Origin: Mesorhizobium loti
GTDB lineage: Bacteria; Pseudomonadota; Alphaproteobacteria; Rhizobiales; Rhizobiaceae
DNA length: 64,000 nucleotides
Assembly: GCF_003148495.1 (NCBI RefSeq)
Contig: NZ_QGGH01000002.1
Coordinates: 558,001 to 622,000, forward strand
Direction: 5' to 3'
Shown here in pieces: positions 54,628 through 64,000 of this stretch; the first letter of the stretch is position 1, and each line of letters starts with the position of its first letter. A program made the translations under genes and the position numbers. The notes under the pieces were generated by a model. The model ran no database searches and was not told the origin of the DNA. It worked only from the letters and a program-made list of their open reading frames with translations.

Positions 54628-56148
54628 TTGCCCCCAAAAATCGTTGGCGACGCCCGGCCCAACAGTTTCGAATTCGAAACCGAAGCGCTGATCAAGGCGT
54701 CCGGCTTTCGCGAATATGACGCGCGCTGGTGGTTCGGCCGTCCCGGCTCCGCGCAACTGCCGGAGCTCAACCTGATCGGCGTCCAGGCGCTCGGCATGGG
54801 GCTTGGCACGCTGATTCGCCGTCTCGGCGCCGGTCCGGATATCGTCACCGGACATGATTTTCGCGCCTATTCGCTGTCGATCAAGCTGGCGCTGGTGTCC
54901 GGACTGATGGCGGCGGGCGCTCGCGTGAGGGATATCGGCCTGGCGTTGTCGCCGATGGCCTATTTCGCTCAGTTTGCCTTGGATACGCCCTCGGTCGCCA
55001 TGGTCACCGCTTCGCACAACGAGAATGGCTGGACAGGCGTCAAGATGGGCGCGGCGCGGCCGCTGACTTTTGGTCCCGAAGAGATGAGCGCGCTGAAGGC
55101 GATCGTGCTGGGCGGCGATTTCGACCTTGTCGGCGGCGGCTCCTATGATTTCGTCCATGATTTTCGCGCGACCTATCTCGACGATCTGACCCGCGACAAG
55201 CGCATCACGCGAAAGCTGAAAGTGGTCGCCGCTTGCGGCAACGGCACCGCCGGCGCCTTTGCCCCGCAAGCGCTGCAGCGCATCGGCTGCGAGGTCATCC
55301 CGCTCGATGTCGAACTCGATCATACCTTCCCGCGCTACAATCCCAATCCTGAGGACATGCGGATGCTGCATGCCATCAGGGACAAGGTGCTGGAGACCGG
55401 TGCCGATGTCGGCCTTGGCTTCGACGGCGATGGTGATCGCTGCGGTGTTGTCGACAATGAAGGCAACGAGATTTTTGCCGATAAGGTCGGTGTGATGCTG
55501 GCGCGGGATATTTCGAGCCAGCATCCGGGCTCGACCTTCGTCGTCGACGTCAAGTCGACCGGCCTGTTCAACACAGATAGCGTGCTGCGTGCCAACGGCG
55601 CCGTCACCGATTACTGGAAGACCGGCCACTCCTACATCAAGCGCCGCGTCGCCGAGCTTGGCGCGGTCGCCGGTTTCGAAAAGTCGGGCCATTTCTTCTT
55701 CAACCCGCCGATCGGCCGCGGTTACGACGACGGTCTGGTCACTGCCATCGCCATCTGCCAGATGCTGGATCGCAGCCCCGGCAGTTCGATGGCCGATCTC
55801 TACCGCGCGCTGCCGCTGACCTTCGGCACGCCAACCATGTCGCCGCACTGCGCGGACGATGTGAAGTATGGCGTGGTCGAGCGGGTGGTTGCCGACTTTC
55901 AGGCCATGAAGCGGGATGGAAGGGTTTTCGCCGGCCAGAAGATTGCAGATCTCATCACCGTCAACGGCGTGCGTGTCGTCGCCGAGGACGGCACCTGGGG
56001 GCTGGTGCGCGCCTCGTCGAACAAGCCGGAGCTCGTGGTGGTCGTCGAAAGCCCGGTATCGTCGCAGCGTCGCCGGCAGATGTTCGACGCCGTCGACGCC
56101 GTGCTGCGCCGCAGCCCCGAAGTCGGTGCCTACAATCAGACGTTTTGA
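54628..56148 (+). CDS. manB: Phosphomannomutase / phosphohexomutase
   Basis: This 506-residue alpha-D-phosphohexomutase has a TTG start at 54628 with GGAG about 11 bp upstream. The phosphoserine loop is VTASHNENGWTGVKMG, the metal loop GFDGDGDRCGVVD, and the specificity loop GFEKSGHFFFNPPIGRGYDDG. It converts mannose-6-phosphate to mannose-1-phosphate; some relatives also act on glucose phosphates. It lies 12 bp before the gene for GDP-mannose pyrophosphorylase fused to an AGE domain, so the two genes can make GDP-mannose from fructose-6-phosphate. GDP-mannose would feed LPS or exopolysaccharide. The 201-bp upstream gap to tRNA-Pro should hold the promoter. Confidence 0.9.
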   Translation: MPPKIVGDARPNSFEFETEALIKASGFREYDARWWFGRPGSAQLPELNLIGVQALGMGLGTLIRRLGAGPDIVTGHDFRAYSLSIKLALVSGLMAAGARVRDIGLALSPMAYFAQFALDTPSVAMVTASHNENGWTGVKMGAARPLTFGPEEMSALKAIVLGGDFDLVGGGSYDFVHDFRATYLDDLTRDKRITRKLKVVAACGNGTAGAFAPQALQRIGCEVIPLDVELDHTFPRYNPNPEDMRMLHAIRDKVLETGADVGLGFDGDGDRCGVVDNEGNEIFADKVGVMLARDISSQHPGSTFVVDVKSTGLFNTDSVLRANGAVTDYWKTGHSYIKRRVAELGAVAGFEKSGHFFFNPPIGRGYDDGLVTAIAICQMLDRSPGSSMADLYRALPLTFGTPTMSPHCADDVKYGVVERVVADFQAMKRDGRVFAGQKIADLITVNGVRVVAEDGTWGLVRASSNKPELVVVVESPVSSQRRRQMFDAVDAVLRRSPEVGAYNQTF

Positions 56149-56160
56149 AATGGTAATCGA

Positions 56161-58401
56161 ATGACCGAGCGGATTGTCAGTTTTGTCATGAGCGGTGGCG
56201 TCGGCTCGCGGTTGTGGCCGCTGTCGCGCGAGGACAATCCCAAGCAGTTCCACGATCTGTCAGGCAACGGCTCGATGCTGGCTAAGACCTTGCGCCGGCT
56301 GACGGCCCGACCGGAAGGCGAAACGCCGATCTTCCTGATCGCCGCGGAGCGCCATGCCGATCGTGTCCACGCCGATCTTGCTGGTCTTGACCTCGCGGGC
56401 GGCGGTCCGCTGTTCGAGCCGACGGGGCGCAACACAGCCGCCGCCGTCGCGCTGGCGACGCTGCGCACACTGTCCGAGTTCGGCGACAGCCTGGTGCTGG
56501 TGGTGCCGTCGGACCATGAGATATCGACCCCGCGCCAATTCTGGCAGAGCGTAGAAGCCGGCACCGAGGCAGCACGCGAGGGCAGGCTGGTGGTGTTCGG
56601 CATCAAGCCGACACAGCCCGAGACCGGCTACGGCTATATCGAGGTCGCGACCGAAAGCGGCGGCACCTTCGACGTGTCGCGCTTCGTCGAAAAGCCGGAT
56701 CTTGCGACCGCGCAAACTTATCTCAAGGCCGGAACTTTCTACTGGAACACCGGCATCTTCCTGTTTCGCGCCGGCGCCATGCGTGACGCCTTTATGGCGT
56801 TCCAGCCTGATATCTGGCAGGCCACCGAAGCAGCCTACAAGGCAGCGACATCGGACCTGTCCGGCCTCTACATGCCGCTTGAACTCTACGCCGCCATCCC
56901 GTCGAACTCGATCGACTACGCCATCATGGAGCGGGCAAGAGACATCGCCATGGTGCCGGCAGGCTTCCGCTGGAACGATCTCGGCTCGTGGCAGTCACTG
57001 CTCGATGTCGGCCCCGCCGACAACCAGGGCAATGTCATCATTGGCGATGTCGTCGCCATCGATTGCGAAAATTCCTACATCCGCAGTGACGGCCGCCTGC
57101 TGTCGGCGATCGGCATGAAGGACGTCGCCATCGTCTCGACATCGGACGCCACCTTCGTCGCCCCGGTCAGCCACAGCCAGCACGTCAAGAAGATCGTCGA
57201 GCAACTCGAAAAATCGGGCCGGCTGGAAACCAGGTTCACGCCGGCGCAAGACCGCGTCATCGAAAGCGGCGCCTGGCGCCGGCGCGTGCACCACTGGCTG
57301 TTTCAGGAGACCTTGCCGCTGTGGTCGACATCAGGCGTCGACGAACGCCATGGTGGTTTTCATGAGGCGCTCGGCCTGGACGCCTCACCGCTGATGAAGC
57401 CCAAGCGCATGCGCACCATGGCAAGGCAGGTCTATGCCTTCGCCGTCGCCCGGGCGCGCGGCTGGGACGGTCCGGCCGACCGGTTGATCAGCCACGGCAT
57501 CGCCTTCATGGCCGGGAAGGGCCGCACCGACAGGGGTGGCTGGGTTCGCACGCTGAATGTCGACGGTTCCGTCGCCGACGCCACCGAGGATGCCTACGAT
57601 CATTCCTGCGTACTCCTGGCACTGGCGCATGCGCATATGTCGGGCAATCCCGACGCCTTGCGGCTCGGCGAGGAAACCCTCGCCTTTCTTGATGCGCATC
57701 TCGAAGACAGCCGCATGACCGGCTTCCTCGAAACATCGGACGGCAAAGGCGAGCGCCGCTCCAACCCGCACATGCACCTGCTCGAAGCTTTCATGGCCTG
57801 GCATCAGGCCACAGGCGAGCGCGCCCATCTGCGCCGCGCGGCGCGCATCATCGACCTCTTCCGCAGTCATTTCTTCGATCCGGAAAGCTGGACACTTGGC
57901 GAGTATTTCGACGCCGAATGGAAACCCTCCGCCGGCGAGAAAGGCTCATGGACCGAGCCCGGCCACCATTTCGAATGGGCCTCATTGCTGGTCGATTTCG
58001 CCGGGCGCAGCGGCCAGGCCGAGTTGAGCGGCTTTGCCAGGAAACTCTATGCCTCGGCCATCGCCAATGGCCTCAACCGCGCCACCGGCCTTGCTTATGG
58101 CGCCGTCTCGCGGCAGGGCCTGCCGCTCGACCTGATATCACGCAGCTGGCCGCAGGCCGAAGCGGTGAAGGCGGCGATCGCGCTGGACGGTTCGGGTGGC
58201 CCTGACCTCAAGCCGGAGATCGAGGCACGCGTCGGCAGGCTGTTCCGCTGGCACATCGACCCGGCGCCGCTCGGCCTGTGGATCGACCGCATCGACGAGC
58301 GCGGCCGCTCGCTGGCGACGGATGTGCCGGCCAGCATCTTTTATCATCTGGTCTGTGCGCTGACGCAATATCTGGACAGCACATCAGACAAAGCCGCGTA
58401 G
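56161..58401 (+). CDS. Mannose-1-phosphate guanylyltransferase fused to an AGE-family sugar isomerase domain
   Basis: This 746-residue protein has two enzymes. Residues 1-350 are a GDP-mannose pyrophosphorylase: FVMSGGVGSRLWPLSREDNP, VVPSDHEI, FVEKPD and SIDYAIMERA. Residues 365-740 are an (alpha/alpha)6 barrel of the N-acylglucosamine 2-epimerase/mannose-6-phosphate isomerase family: GGFHEAL, DRGGWVRTLN, YDHSCVLLALAHA, the paired-His segment NPHMHLLEAFMAW, and EPGHHFEWASLLVDF. The usual bifunctional type II enzyme has a cupin isomerase domain at the C-terminus; here an unrelated fold replaces it. The likely combined role is fructose-6-P to mannose-6-P and mannose-1-P to GDP-mannose, with the neighbouring mutase in between. 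Confidence 0.88.
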   Translation: MTERIVSFVMSGGVGSRLWPLSREDNPKQFHDLSGNGSMLAKTLRRLTARPEGETPIFLIAAERHADRVHADLAGLDLAGGGPLFEPTGRNTAAAVALATLRTLSEFGDSLVLVVPSDHEISTPRQFWQSVEAGTEAAREGRLVVFGIKPTQPETGYGYIEVATESGGTFDVSRFVEKPDLATAQTYLKAGTFYWNTGIFLFRAGAMRDAFMAFQPDIWQATEAAYKAATSDLSGLYMPLELYAAIPSNSIDYAIMERARDIAMVPAGFRWNDLGSWQSLLDVGPADNQGNVIIGDVVAIDCENSYIRSDGRLLSAIGMKDVAIVSTSDATFVAPVSHSQHVKKIVEQLEKSGRLETRFTPAQDRVIESGAWRRRVHHWLFQETLPLWSTSGVDERHGGFHEALGLDASPLMKPKRMRTMARQVYAFAVARARGWDGPADRLISHGIAFMAGKGRTDRGGWVRTLNVDGSVADATEDAYDHSCVLLALAHAHMSGNPDALRLGEETLAFLDAHLEDSRMTGFLETSDGKGERRSNPHMHLLEAFMAWHQATGERAHLRRAARIIDLFRSHFFDPESWTLGEYFDAEWKPSAGEKGSWTEPGHHFEWASLLVDFAGRSGQAELSGFARKLYASAIANGLNRATGLAYGAVSRQGLPLDLISRSWPQAEAVKAAIALDGSGGPDLKPEIEARVGRLFRWHIDPAPLGLWIDRIDERGRSLATDVPASIFYHLVCALTQYLDSTSDKAA

Positions 58402-58408
58402 GATCGGC

Positions 58409-59872
58409 TCAGTAAGGGCTCGCCACGTCGCCCGTCTCGACATAGATCGACTTCAGCTGTGAATAGAGCGCCAGCGCCGCCAGAGAATTCTCACGACCGA
58501 TGCCTGACTGCTTGAAGCCGCCGAACGGGATCTCCACCGGCGTCAGATTGTAGGCGTTGATCCAGCAGGTACCGGCCTGCAGCTCGGCGATGACGCGGTG
58601 GGCGCGCGGCAGGTCGCGCGTGAAGACGCCGGCGGCGAGACCGAATTCGGTGTCGTTGGCGCGGTCGATCACCTCGTCCTCGCCGTCGAATTTCAACACG
58701 CTCATCACTGGCCCGAAAATTTCTTCACGGGCGATGCGCATGCCATCGGTGACGCCGGTGAACACCGTCGGCTCGACGAAGAACCCGCCCTGAAAACCCT
58801 GCAACGTAGGCACATTGCCGCCACAGGCGAGGACGGCGCCATCTTGCTTGCCGATGTCGATATAGCCGACCACCTTGTCGTGCTGCGCCTTGGAGACCAG
58901 CGGGCCCATCTGGGTTTCGGGATCGAGCGGATCGCCGATGCGGATTTTTTTGGTCCGCGCTATCAGACGGTCGACAAAGCGGTCGTGGATGCCGCTCTGC
59001 ACGAAGACGCGCGTGCCGTTAGAGCAGATCTGGCCGGTCGAATAGAAATTGCCGAGCATGGCGCCGCCGATGGCGTTCTCGATGTCGGCATCGTCGAAGA
59101 CGATCAGCGGCGACTTGCCACCGAGCTCCATCGTCGCGTGCTTCATTTTCGAGCCGGCGAGCGACAGCACCTTGCGGCCGGTCGGGACGGAGCCAGTCAT
59201 CGAGACCTTGGCGACGACATCGTGGCCGACAAGCCCGGCGCCGACATCGCCATAGCCCTGCACCACATTGAACAGCCCATCGGGCAGGCCGGCCTCGCTG
59301 TAGATCTCGGCCAGCGCCAGTGCTGACAGCGGTGTGTTTTCCGACGGCTTGAACACCATGGCGTTGCCCATGGCGAGCGCGGGTGCTGATTTCCAGCCGG
59401 CGATCTGGATCGGATAGTTCCAGGCACCGATGCCGACACAGACGCCGAGCGCTTCGCGCCTTGTGTAGGCGAAGGGCCCGCCGAGATCGACCGACTCGCC
59501 ATTGTAGGCGGCAACCGCACCGCCGAAATATTCAAGGCAATCCGCCGCCGACGGGGCGTCCGCCACCAGCGTTTCCTGGATCGCCTTGCCGGTGTCCAGC
59601 GTCTCGATGCGGGCGAGGTCGGCATTGCGGGCGCGCAATATGTCGGCGGCGCGGCGCAGGATGCGCCCACGCTCTACCGGCTTCAGCCGCGCCCAGGCGG
59701 GCTGCGCAGCGCGTGCTGCCTCGACGGCGAGTTCCAGTACGTTCGGCGTCGCCGAGCGCAACATGGCGATGGTCTCACCGGTTGCCGGATAGATGACAGG
59801 CAGCGGCGCGCCGCCGTCGTCCTCGATGTAGCGTCCATTGACATAGTGCGATGCCGTGGGCTGGGCGCGCAT
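58409..59872 (-). CDS. betB: Betaine-aldehyde dehydrogenase
   Basis: This is 487 residues from ATG 59872, placed by GGAGACCTCC just upstream; the longer open frame to 60178 overlaps betA and is rejected. [31 protein letters not shown], the catalytic Glu in [10 protein letters not shown] and the catalytic Cys in [12 protein letters not shown] are all present. The C-terminal [20 protein letters not shown] is BetB-like. It oxidises betaine aldehyde to glycine betaine, an osmoprotectant and carbon/nitrogen source. It is the last gene of betC-dehydratase-betA-betB. It converges on the mannose gene with a 7-bp gap. Confidence 0.95.
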   Translation of the reverse strand: MRAQPTASHYVNGRYIEDDGGAPLPVIYPATGETIAMLRSATPNVLELAVEAARAAQPAWARLKPVERGRILRRAADILRARNADLARIETLDTGKAIQETLVADAPSAADCLEYFGGAVAAYNGESVDLGGPFAYTRREALGVCVGIGAWNYPIQIAGWKSAPALAMGNAMVFKPSENTPLSALALAEIYSEAGLPDGLFNVVQGYGDVGAGLVGHDVVAKVSMTGSVPTGRKVLSLAGSKMKHATMELGGKSPLIVFDDADIENAIGGAMLGNFYSTGQICSNGTRVFVQSGIHDRFVDRLIARTKKIRIGDPLDPETQMGPLVSKAQHDKVVGYIDIGKQDGAVLACGGNVPTLQGFQGGFFVEPTVFTGVTDGMRIAREEIFGPVMSVLKFDGEDEVIDRANDTEFGLAAGVFTRDLPRAHRVIAELQAGTCWINAYNLTPVEIPFGGFKQSGIGRENSLAALALYSQLKSIYVETGDVASPY

Positions 59873-59925
59873 GGGAGGTCTCCAAATCGTCTTCGCTTTT
59901 GGCGGAACGTTCGCCGGATCATGCT

Positions 59926-61578
59926 CTATCTGTCCGACGCCTGCCAGCGCGGATTGATCCATGGTTCCTGGTTGGACGGCGCCAGCGGCGTGCGGCCAAG
60001 GATATGGTCGGATGCCTTCTCGCCGGTCATGATCGATGGCGCGTTGAGATTGCCGTTGGTGACGCGCGGGAAGATCGAGGAATCCGCTACCCGCAAGCCT
60101 TCGACGCCGATGACCCGGCATTCCGGATCGACGACGCTCATCATGTCGTCGGCGCGGCCCATCTTGCAGGTGCCGCAAGGATGGTAAGCGCTCTCGGCGT
60201 GGTCGCGAATGAAGATATCGAGGTCGTCGTCCGACTGCACCTGGCTGCCCGGCGAGATTTCCTTGCCCCGATAGGGATCGAACGCCGACTGGCCGAAGAT
60301 CTCGCGCGTCAGCCGGATGCAGTGGCGGAACTCCGTCCAGTCGTCTGGATGCGACATGTAGTTGAAGCGGATCACCGGCTGCGATTTCGGGTCCGGCGAG
60401 CGCAGCGTCACCGAGCCGCGTGACTTCGATCGCATCGGCCCGACATGCGCCTGGAAGCCATGCGACTTGGCCGCCGCCTTGCCGTCATAGCGGACTGCGG
60501 CGGGGATGAAATGGTACTGGATGTCGGGGTAGTCGACACCTGCACGTGAGCGCACGAAGGCCGCCGCTTCGAAATGGTTGGTGGCGCCGAGGCCGGTCTT
60601 GAAGAACAGCCACTGCGCGCCGATGAGTGCTTTCGAGAACGGGTTCAGCACTGAATTGAGCGTGATCGGCAGTAGTGATTCCTGCTGGATGTAGAGCTCC
60701 ATATGGTCCTGCAAATTGCGCCCGACGCCGGGTCGGTCGGCCACCACCGTAATGCCGTTTTCGCGCAAATGCTCGGCCGGGCCGATGCCGGACAGCATCA
60801 GGATCTTGGGTGAATTGATCGACGATGCGGCGACGATCACCTCACGTCGCGCCTTAACGACCTGAATCTGTTTGTGAGCTTCGATCTCGACGCCGACGGC
60901 GCGTTGATTCTCGATGATCACCCGCCGCGCAAAGCCCTTGACCAGACTCACGTTTTTGCGCTTCAGCGCCGGCTTCAGATAGGCTGATGCCGCCGACCAG
61001 CGGCGGCCGCCGCTTATGGTCTGCTCCATCGGCCCAAATCCTTCCTGCTTGGAACCGTTGTAGTCGTCGGTCAGTTCGAACCCGGCCTGCCTGCCGGCCT
61101 CGACAAAGGCGCCGTAGAGCGGATTGCGCCGCGAGCCGCGTTGTACATGCAACGGACCACTTTTGCCCCGCCAGCCATCCTCGCCACCGTCGGAGTCTTC
61201 CATGCGCTTGAAATAGGGGAGCACGTCGGCGAAGCCCCAACCAGCCGCACCCTCTTCGGCCCAATGGTCGAAGTCGCGGGCGTGGCCGCGCACATAGACC
61301 ATGCCGTTGATCGAGGACGAGCCGCCGATGACCTTGCCGCGCGGCGTCGCCAGCACGCGCCCGCCGAGATGCGGTTCCGGCTCGCTGGCAAAGCCCCAGT
61401 CGTAAAGGCTCATGTTGAGCGGGATCGACAGCGCCGACGGCATCTGGATCAGCGGCCCGATATCGCTGCCGCCGAATTCGATGACGATGACCGAATGCTT
61501 GCCGTCCTCAGACAGCCGATAGGCCATGGCCGAGCCGGCCGAGCCGGAGCCGATGATGACGAAATCCGCTTCAAGCAT
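59926..61578 (-). CDS. betA: Choline dehydrogenase
   Basis: This 550-residue GMC oxidoreductase has [20 protein letters not shown] (6-25) as the FAD ADP-binding motif. [20 protein letters not shown] and [13 protein letters not shown] are GMC signatures 1 and 2, and the C-terminal His/Asn pair lies in [12 protein letters not shown] and GNLNAPSIM. It oxidises choline to betaine aldehyde at the membrane. The start overlaps the upstream dehydratase-like gene by 8 bp, and the betB start lies 53 bp downstream. No missing active-site residues are visible. Confidence 0.95.
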   Translation of the reverse strand: MLEADFVIIGSGSAGSAMAYRLSEDGKHSVIVIEFGGSDIGPLIQMPSALSIPLNMSLYDWGFASEPEPHLGGRVLATPRGKVIGGSSSINGMVYVRGHARDFDHWAEEGAAGWGFADVLPYFKRMEDSDGGEDGWRGKSGPLHVQRGSRRNPLYGAFVEAGRQAGFELTDDYNGSKQEGFGPMEQTISGGRRWSAASAYLKPALKRKNVSLVKGFARRVIIENQRAVGVEIEAHKQIQVVKARREVIVAASSINSPKILMLSGIGPAEHLRENGITVVADRPGVGRNLQDHMELYIQQESLLPITLNSVLNPFSKALIGAQWLFFKTGLGATNHFEAAAFVRSRAGVDYPDIQYHFIPAAVRYDGKAAAKSHGFQAHVGPMRSKSRGSVTLRSPDPKSQPVIRFNYMSHPDDWTEFRHCIRLTREIFGQSAFDPYRGKEISPGSQVQSDDDLDIFIRDHAESAYHPCGTCKMGRADDMMSVVDPECRVIGVEGLRVADSSIFPRVTNGNLNAPSIMTGEKASDHILGRTPLAPSNQEPWINPRWQASDR

Positions 61579-62575
61579 GGTTCATATGCGCCATGAAATC
61601 GGCGAGCGAGACATTGCCGCCGGTAGCCACAACAAGGACGGTCTTGCCCTTCACATCCACCTTGCCGCCGAGGAGTGCTGCCAGCGACGCCGCCCCCGAT
61701 GGTTCGAGCACCAGCTTCATGCGCTCGAAGGCGATCCGCATGGCGCTGCGCACCGATTGATCATCGACGGTGATGCCGCGAACGCCGGCGGTCTTGACCG
61801 CGGCAAACGGCGCGTCGCCCGGCCGGCGCGACATCAGCCCGTCGCAGATCGACTTCGGCCCGATCGGCATCGTCTCGATAGCGCCATGCGCCAGCGACGA
61901 GCCCATACCGTTGAAACCTTCCGGCTCGACGCCGATGATCTCTGTCGCGGGCGACAGATAGTGGAAGGCGAGCGAGACGCCACCGATCAGCCCACCGCCA
62001 CCGACCGAGCAGAACAAGAGGTCGGCGCTGGCACCCTTGGCCTCAAGCTGGTCGAGCGCTTCGAGGCCGGCGCCGGCCTGGCCGGCGACGATCTCCGGAT
62101 CGTCGAAAGGATGCAGCAGCGCCAGCCCCTCTGTCTCGGCGATCTCGCGTGCCTTGGCGGCGGCGACTTCTTCACGCGCCCGCTCGCCATGGTCGGTCAG
62201 CACGACGCGGGCGCCATAACCCGCCGTTGCGTCGCGCTTGGCGGCCGGTGCATCGATCGGCATGACGATGGTGACGGGAATGCCGAGCGCCTGGCCGGCG
62301 GCCGCCAGCCCTTGCGCGAAATTGCCGGAGGAATAGGCGACGACGCCTTTCTTCGCCTCGTCGGGCGAAAGCTGCTTCAGCCGCCAATAGGCGCCGCGCA
62401 CCTTGAACGAGCCGGCCCATTGCAGCGATTCCGGCTTGATGAAGACGCGGGTCGCCCCCGTCTCCCTGGCCAGTGCTGTCGATTCCAGCAGCGGCGTGAT
62501 CTGCGTCGCCCTGGATGTGACGGCATAGGCCTGCTTGAGATGGTCGAGGGAGGGGACGAGAAGGTCTGACATCAT
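61571..62575 (-). CDS. Serine/threonine dehydratase-like PLP enzyme inside the bet operon
   Basis: This is 334 residues from ATG 62575, which overlaps the betC stop by 4 bp; the frame open to 63184 is antisense-like extension into betC and is rejected. Fold type II PLP motifs are SFKVRGA (Schiff-base Lys), SSGNFAQG and VGGGGLIGG, with the tail VVATGGNVS. It lacks the C-terminal regulatory ACT domain of IlvA, so it resembles catabolic threonine/serine dehydratases or serine racemases. Its tight overlap with both betC and betA implies a job in choline/betaine catabolism, possibly removing serine formed from glycine. That link is inferred. Confidence 0.87.
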   Translation of the reverse strand: MMSDLLVPSLDHLKQAYAVTSRATQITPLLESTALARETGATRVFIKPESLQWAGSFKVRGAYWRLKQLSPDEAKKGVVAYSSGNFAQGLAAAGQALGIPVTIVMPIDAPAAKRDATAGYGARVVLTDHGERAREEVAAAKAREIAETEGLALLHPFDDPEIVAGQAGAGLEALDQLEAKGASADLLFCSVGGGGLIGGVSLAFHYLSPATEIIGVEPEGFNGMGSSLAHGAIETMPIGPKSICDGLMSRRPGDAPFAAVKTAGVRGITVDDQSVRSAMRIAFERMKLVLEPSGAASLAALLGGKVDVKGKTVLVVATGGNVSLADFMAHMNHA

Positions 62576-64000
62576 TCGCCTCGCGGATACCTTTTGCTCT
62601 CTTCGAGATTGTCGAGGTTCATGTGATTGCGCATGTAACGCTCGGACGCTTTTTGCAGGGGCTGGAAATCCCAGGGGTAGTAGGCGCCGTTGCGCAGCGC
62701 CGGATAGACGACCCAGCGGCGCGCCTGGCTTTCGCGCACGGCGGCGTCGAAGCCGGCCATGTCCCAGCGCGCCTGGACCTTGTCCATGAATGCCGCCACC
62801 AGGCCCGCATTGGCGGGATCGTCGGCCAGATTGTCCCGCTCGAGCGGATCGGCTTCGAGATCGAACAGTTGCGGCGGATCGAGCTCGCAATGGACGAATT
62901 TGTATCTGCCGTCGCGGATCGCCACCAAAGGCGCGTTGGAGCCTTCGGCGGCATACTCCATCAGCACCGGCGCCGTGCGCTCGATGCCCTCGGTGAGCGG
63001 CAGCAGCGACTGGCCGTCGGTCCACGGCGCGATCGCGGCGATGTCGATGCCGGCGAGGTCGCAAAGCGTCGGCGCCACATCGAGATTGGAGACCGGCGTC
63101 TCGATCAGCCCGGCGCGAACGCCTTTGCCGGCAATCATCAGCGGCACCCGCGCCGAACCCTCGAAGAAGCTCATCTTGAACCACAGGCCGCGCTCGCCGA
63201 GCATGTCGCCATGGTCCGAGCAGAACAGGATGATTGTGTCGTCGGCCATGCGGGTGCGCTCGAGAACGTCCAGAAGCTCGCCGAGTTTGTCGTCGACATA
63301 GGAGATGTTGGCGAAATAGCCGCGCCGCGAACGACGCACCTGCTCTGGCGTGATCTCGAAAGAGGGATAGTCGCTGGCGTGGTAAAGCCGCCGGGAATGC
63401 GCATCCTGCTCGTCACGCGCGCTGAACCCGGTTTCCGGGTCCAGCGCCTGGCAATGCTCGTAGAGATCCCAATACTGCTTGCGCGCGACATAGGGATCGT
63501 GCGGGTGCGACAGCGAGACGGTCAGGCACCAGGGCCGATGGTTCGCATCGTCCTGTTCGCGCGAAAGCTGATAGAGCTTCTGCGTGGCCAGGAACACGAC
63601 CTCGTCGTCATACTCCATCTGGTTGGTGATCTCGGCGATGCCGGCGCCGGTCACCGAGCCCAGATTGTGATACCACCAGTCGATACGCTCGCCCGGCTTG
63701 CGGTAGTCCGGCGTCCAGCCGAAATCGGCCGGGTAGATGTCAGTGGTCAGCCGCTCCTCGAAACCGTGCAACTGATCCGGCCCGACGAAATGCATCTTGC
63801 CCGACAGGCAGGTGTAGTAGCCGGCGGCGCGCAGATGATGGGCGAAGGTCGGGATCGATGAGGCGAATTCGGCGGCATTGTCGTAGACGCCGGTGCGCGA
63901 CGGCAATTGCCCGCTCATGAACGAGGCACGGCCCGGCGCGCAGAGTGGCGACGCCGTGTAGTTGTTGGCAAAGCGCGCCGAACGCGCGGCCAACGCCTTC
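62572..64000 (-). CDS. betC: Choline-sulfatase (5' end outside window)
   Basis: The frame is open to the right edge; 475 residues are visible and the family usually has about 510, so roughly 35 N-terminal residues with the first metal ligands are missing. The sulfatase site C-A-P-G-R (in SPLCAPGRASFM), whose Cys becomes formylglycine, is intact, as is GKMHFVG. FCSDHGDMLGERGLWFK carries the metal-binding Asp-His pair. BetC hydrolyses choline-O-sulfate to choline and sulfate for the downstream BetA and BetB. It heads the visible operon and overlaps the dehydratase-like gene by 4 bp (ATGA). Confidence 0.95.
   Translation of the reverse strand, partial: KALAARSARFANNYTASPLCAPGRASFMSGQLPSRTGVYDNAAEFASSIPTFAHHLRAAGYYTCLSGKMHFVGPDQLHGFEERLTTDIYPADFGWTPDYRKPGERIDWWYHNLGSVTGAGIAEITNQMEYDDEVVFLATQKLYQLSREQDDANHRPWCLTVSLSHPHDPYVARKQYWDLYEHCQALDPETGFSARDEQDAHSRRLYHASDYPSFEITPEQVRRSRRGYFANISYVDDKLGELLDVLERTRMADDTIILFCSDHGDMLGERGLWFKMSFFEGSARVPLMIAGKGVRAGLIETPVSNLDVAPTLCDLAGIDIAAIAPWTDGQSLLPLTEGIERTAPVLMEYAAEGSNAPLVAIRDGRYKFVHCELDPPQLFDLEADPLERDNLADDPANAGLVAAFMDKVQARWDMAGFDAAVRESQARRWVVYPALRNGAYYPWDFQPLQKASERYMRNHMNLDNLEESKRYPRGE

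Overview
The window is chromosomal DNA of a rhizobial alphaproteobacterium, most likely Mesorhizobium or a close relative. This rests on high GC3 coding, a fructose-type ABC system with a divergent ROK regulator (the frcRBCA set described in Sinorhizobium), a complete glg cluster, bet genes with choline sulfatase, and short palindromic intergenic repeats with the core AAAAGTG..(A/G)GCGGTTTT. The assignment is inferred from gene content, not from a database search.

Positions 1-18.5 kb are a surface-polysaccharide locus. It holds the end of rfbB and rfbD (dTDP-rhamnose), a membrane O-acyltransferase with an AlgX/AlgJ-like SGNH partner, a PAPS-dependent sulfotransferase, an NAD-dependent epimerase, a decayed second sulfotransferase, a rhamnan-synthesis F protein, a Wzm/Wzt-type exporter, a large 4,6-dehydratase/epimerase of the CapD/WbpM type, a family 2 glycosyltransferase, an initiating sugar-phosphate transferase, a second epimerase and an O-antigen ligase/polymerase. 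At 19-22.6 kb follow cysD, a cysN-cysC fusion and cysQ, which make PAPS and remove its by-product PAP. Together these genes suggest a rhamnose-containing glycan that is O-acetylated and sulfated. A DegT-type aminotransferase ends the block.

Positions 24-30 kb hold a sugar uptake module. A sugar kinase, a FucU/RbsD-type mutarotase and a ROK repressor lie on the minus strand, divergent from frcB-frcC-frcA. An 11+11 bp inverted repeat lies between the two units. Positions 30-43 kb hold the glycogen cluster glgP-glgB-glgC-glgA-pgm-glgX plus a GH13 glucosidase. A 14-codon leader reading frame overlaps the glgP start. A TadE/TadG pair (43-45.3 kb, minus) and an oligopeptide ABC transporter with a fused two-domain ATPase (45.5-51 kb) follow.

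Positions 51.0-54.2 kb are the most unusual part: a cluster of very small genes (24-, 30-, 78-, 86-, 93- and about 145-residue products, a lipoprotein, one decayed gene and a candidate small RNA). Four sequences there match the alphaproteobacterial general-stress sigma factor (EcfG/RpoE2) consensus, GGAAC-N17-GTT, and a fifth is a relaxed match. Each lies at a sensible distance upstream of one of these units. I interpret this as a compact, previously unremarked general-stress-response island.

Positions 54.3-64 kb hold tRNA-Pro(CGG), a phosphomannomutase, a GDP-mannose pyrophosphorylase fused to an AGE-family isomerase domain, and a minus-strand operon betC - serine/threonine dehydratase-like gene - betA - betB. 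betC runs off the right edge.
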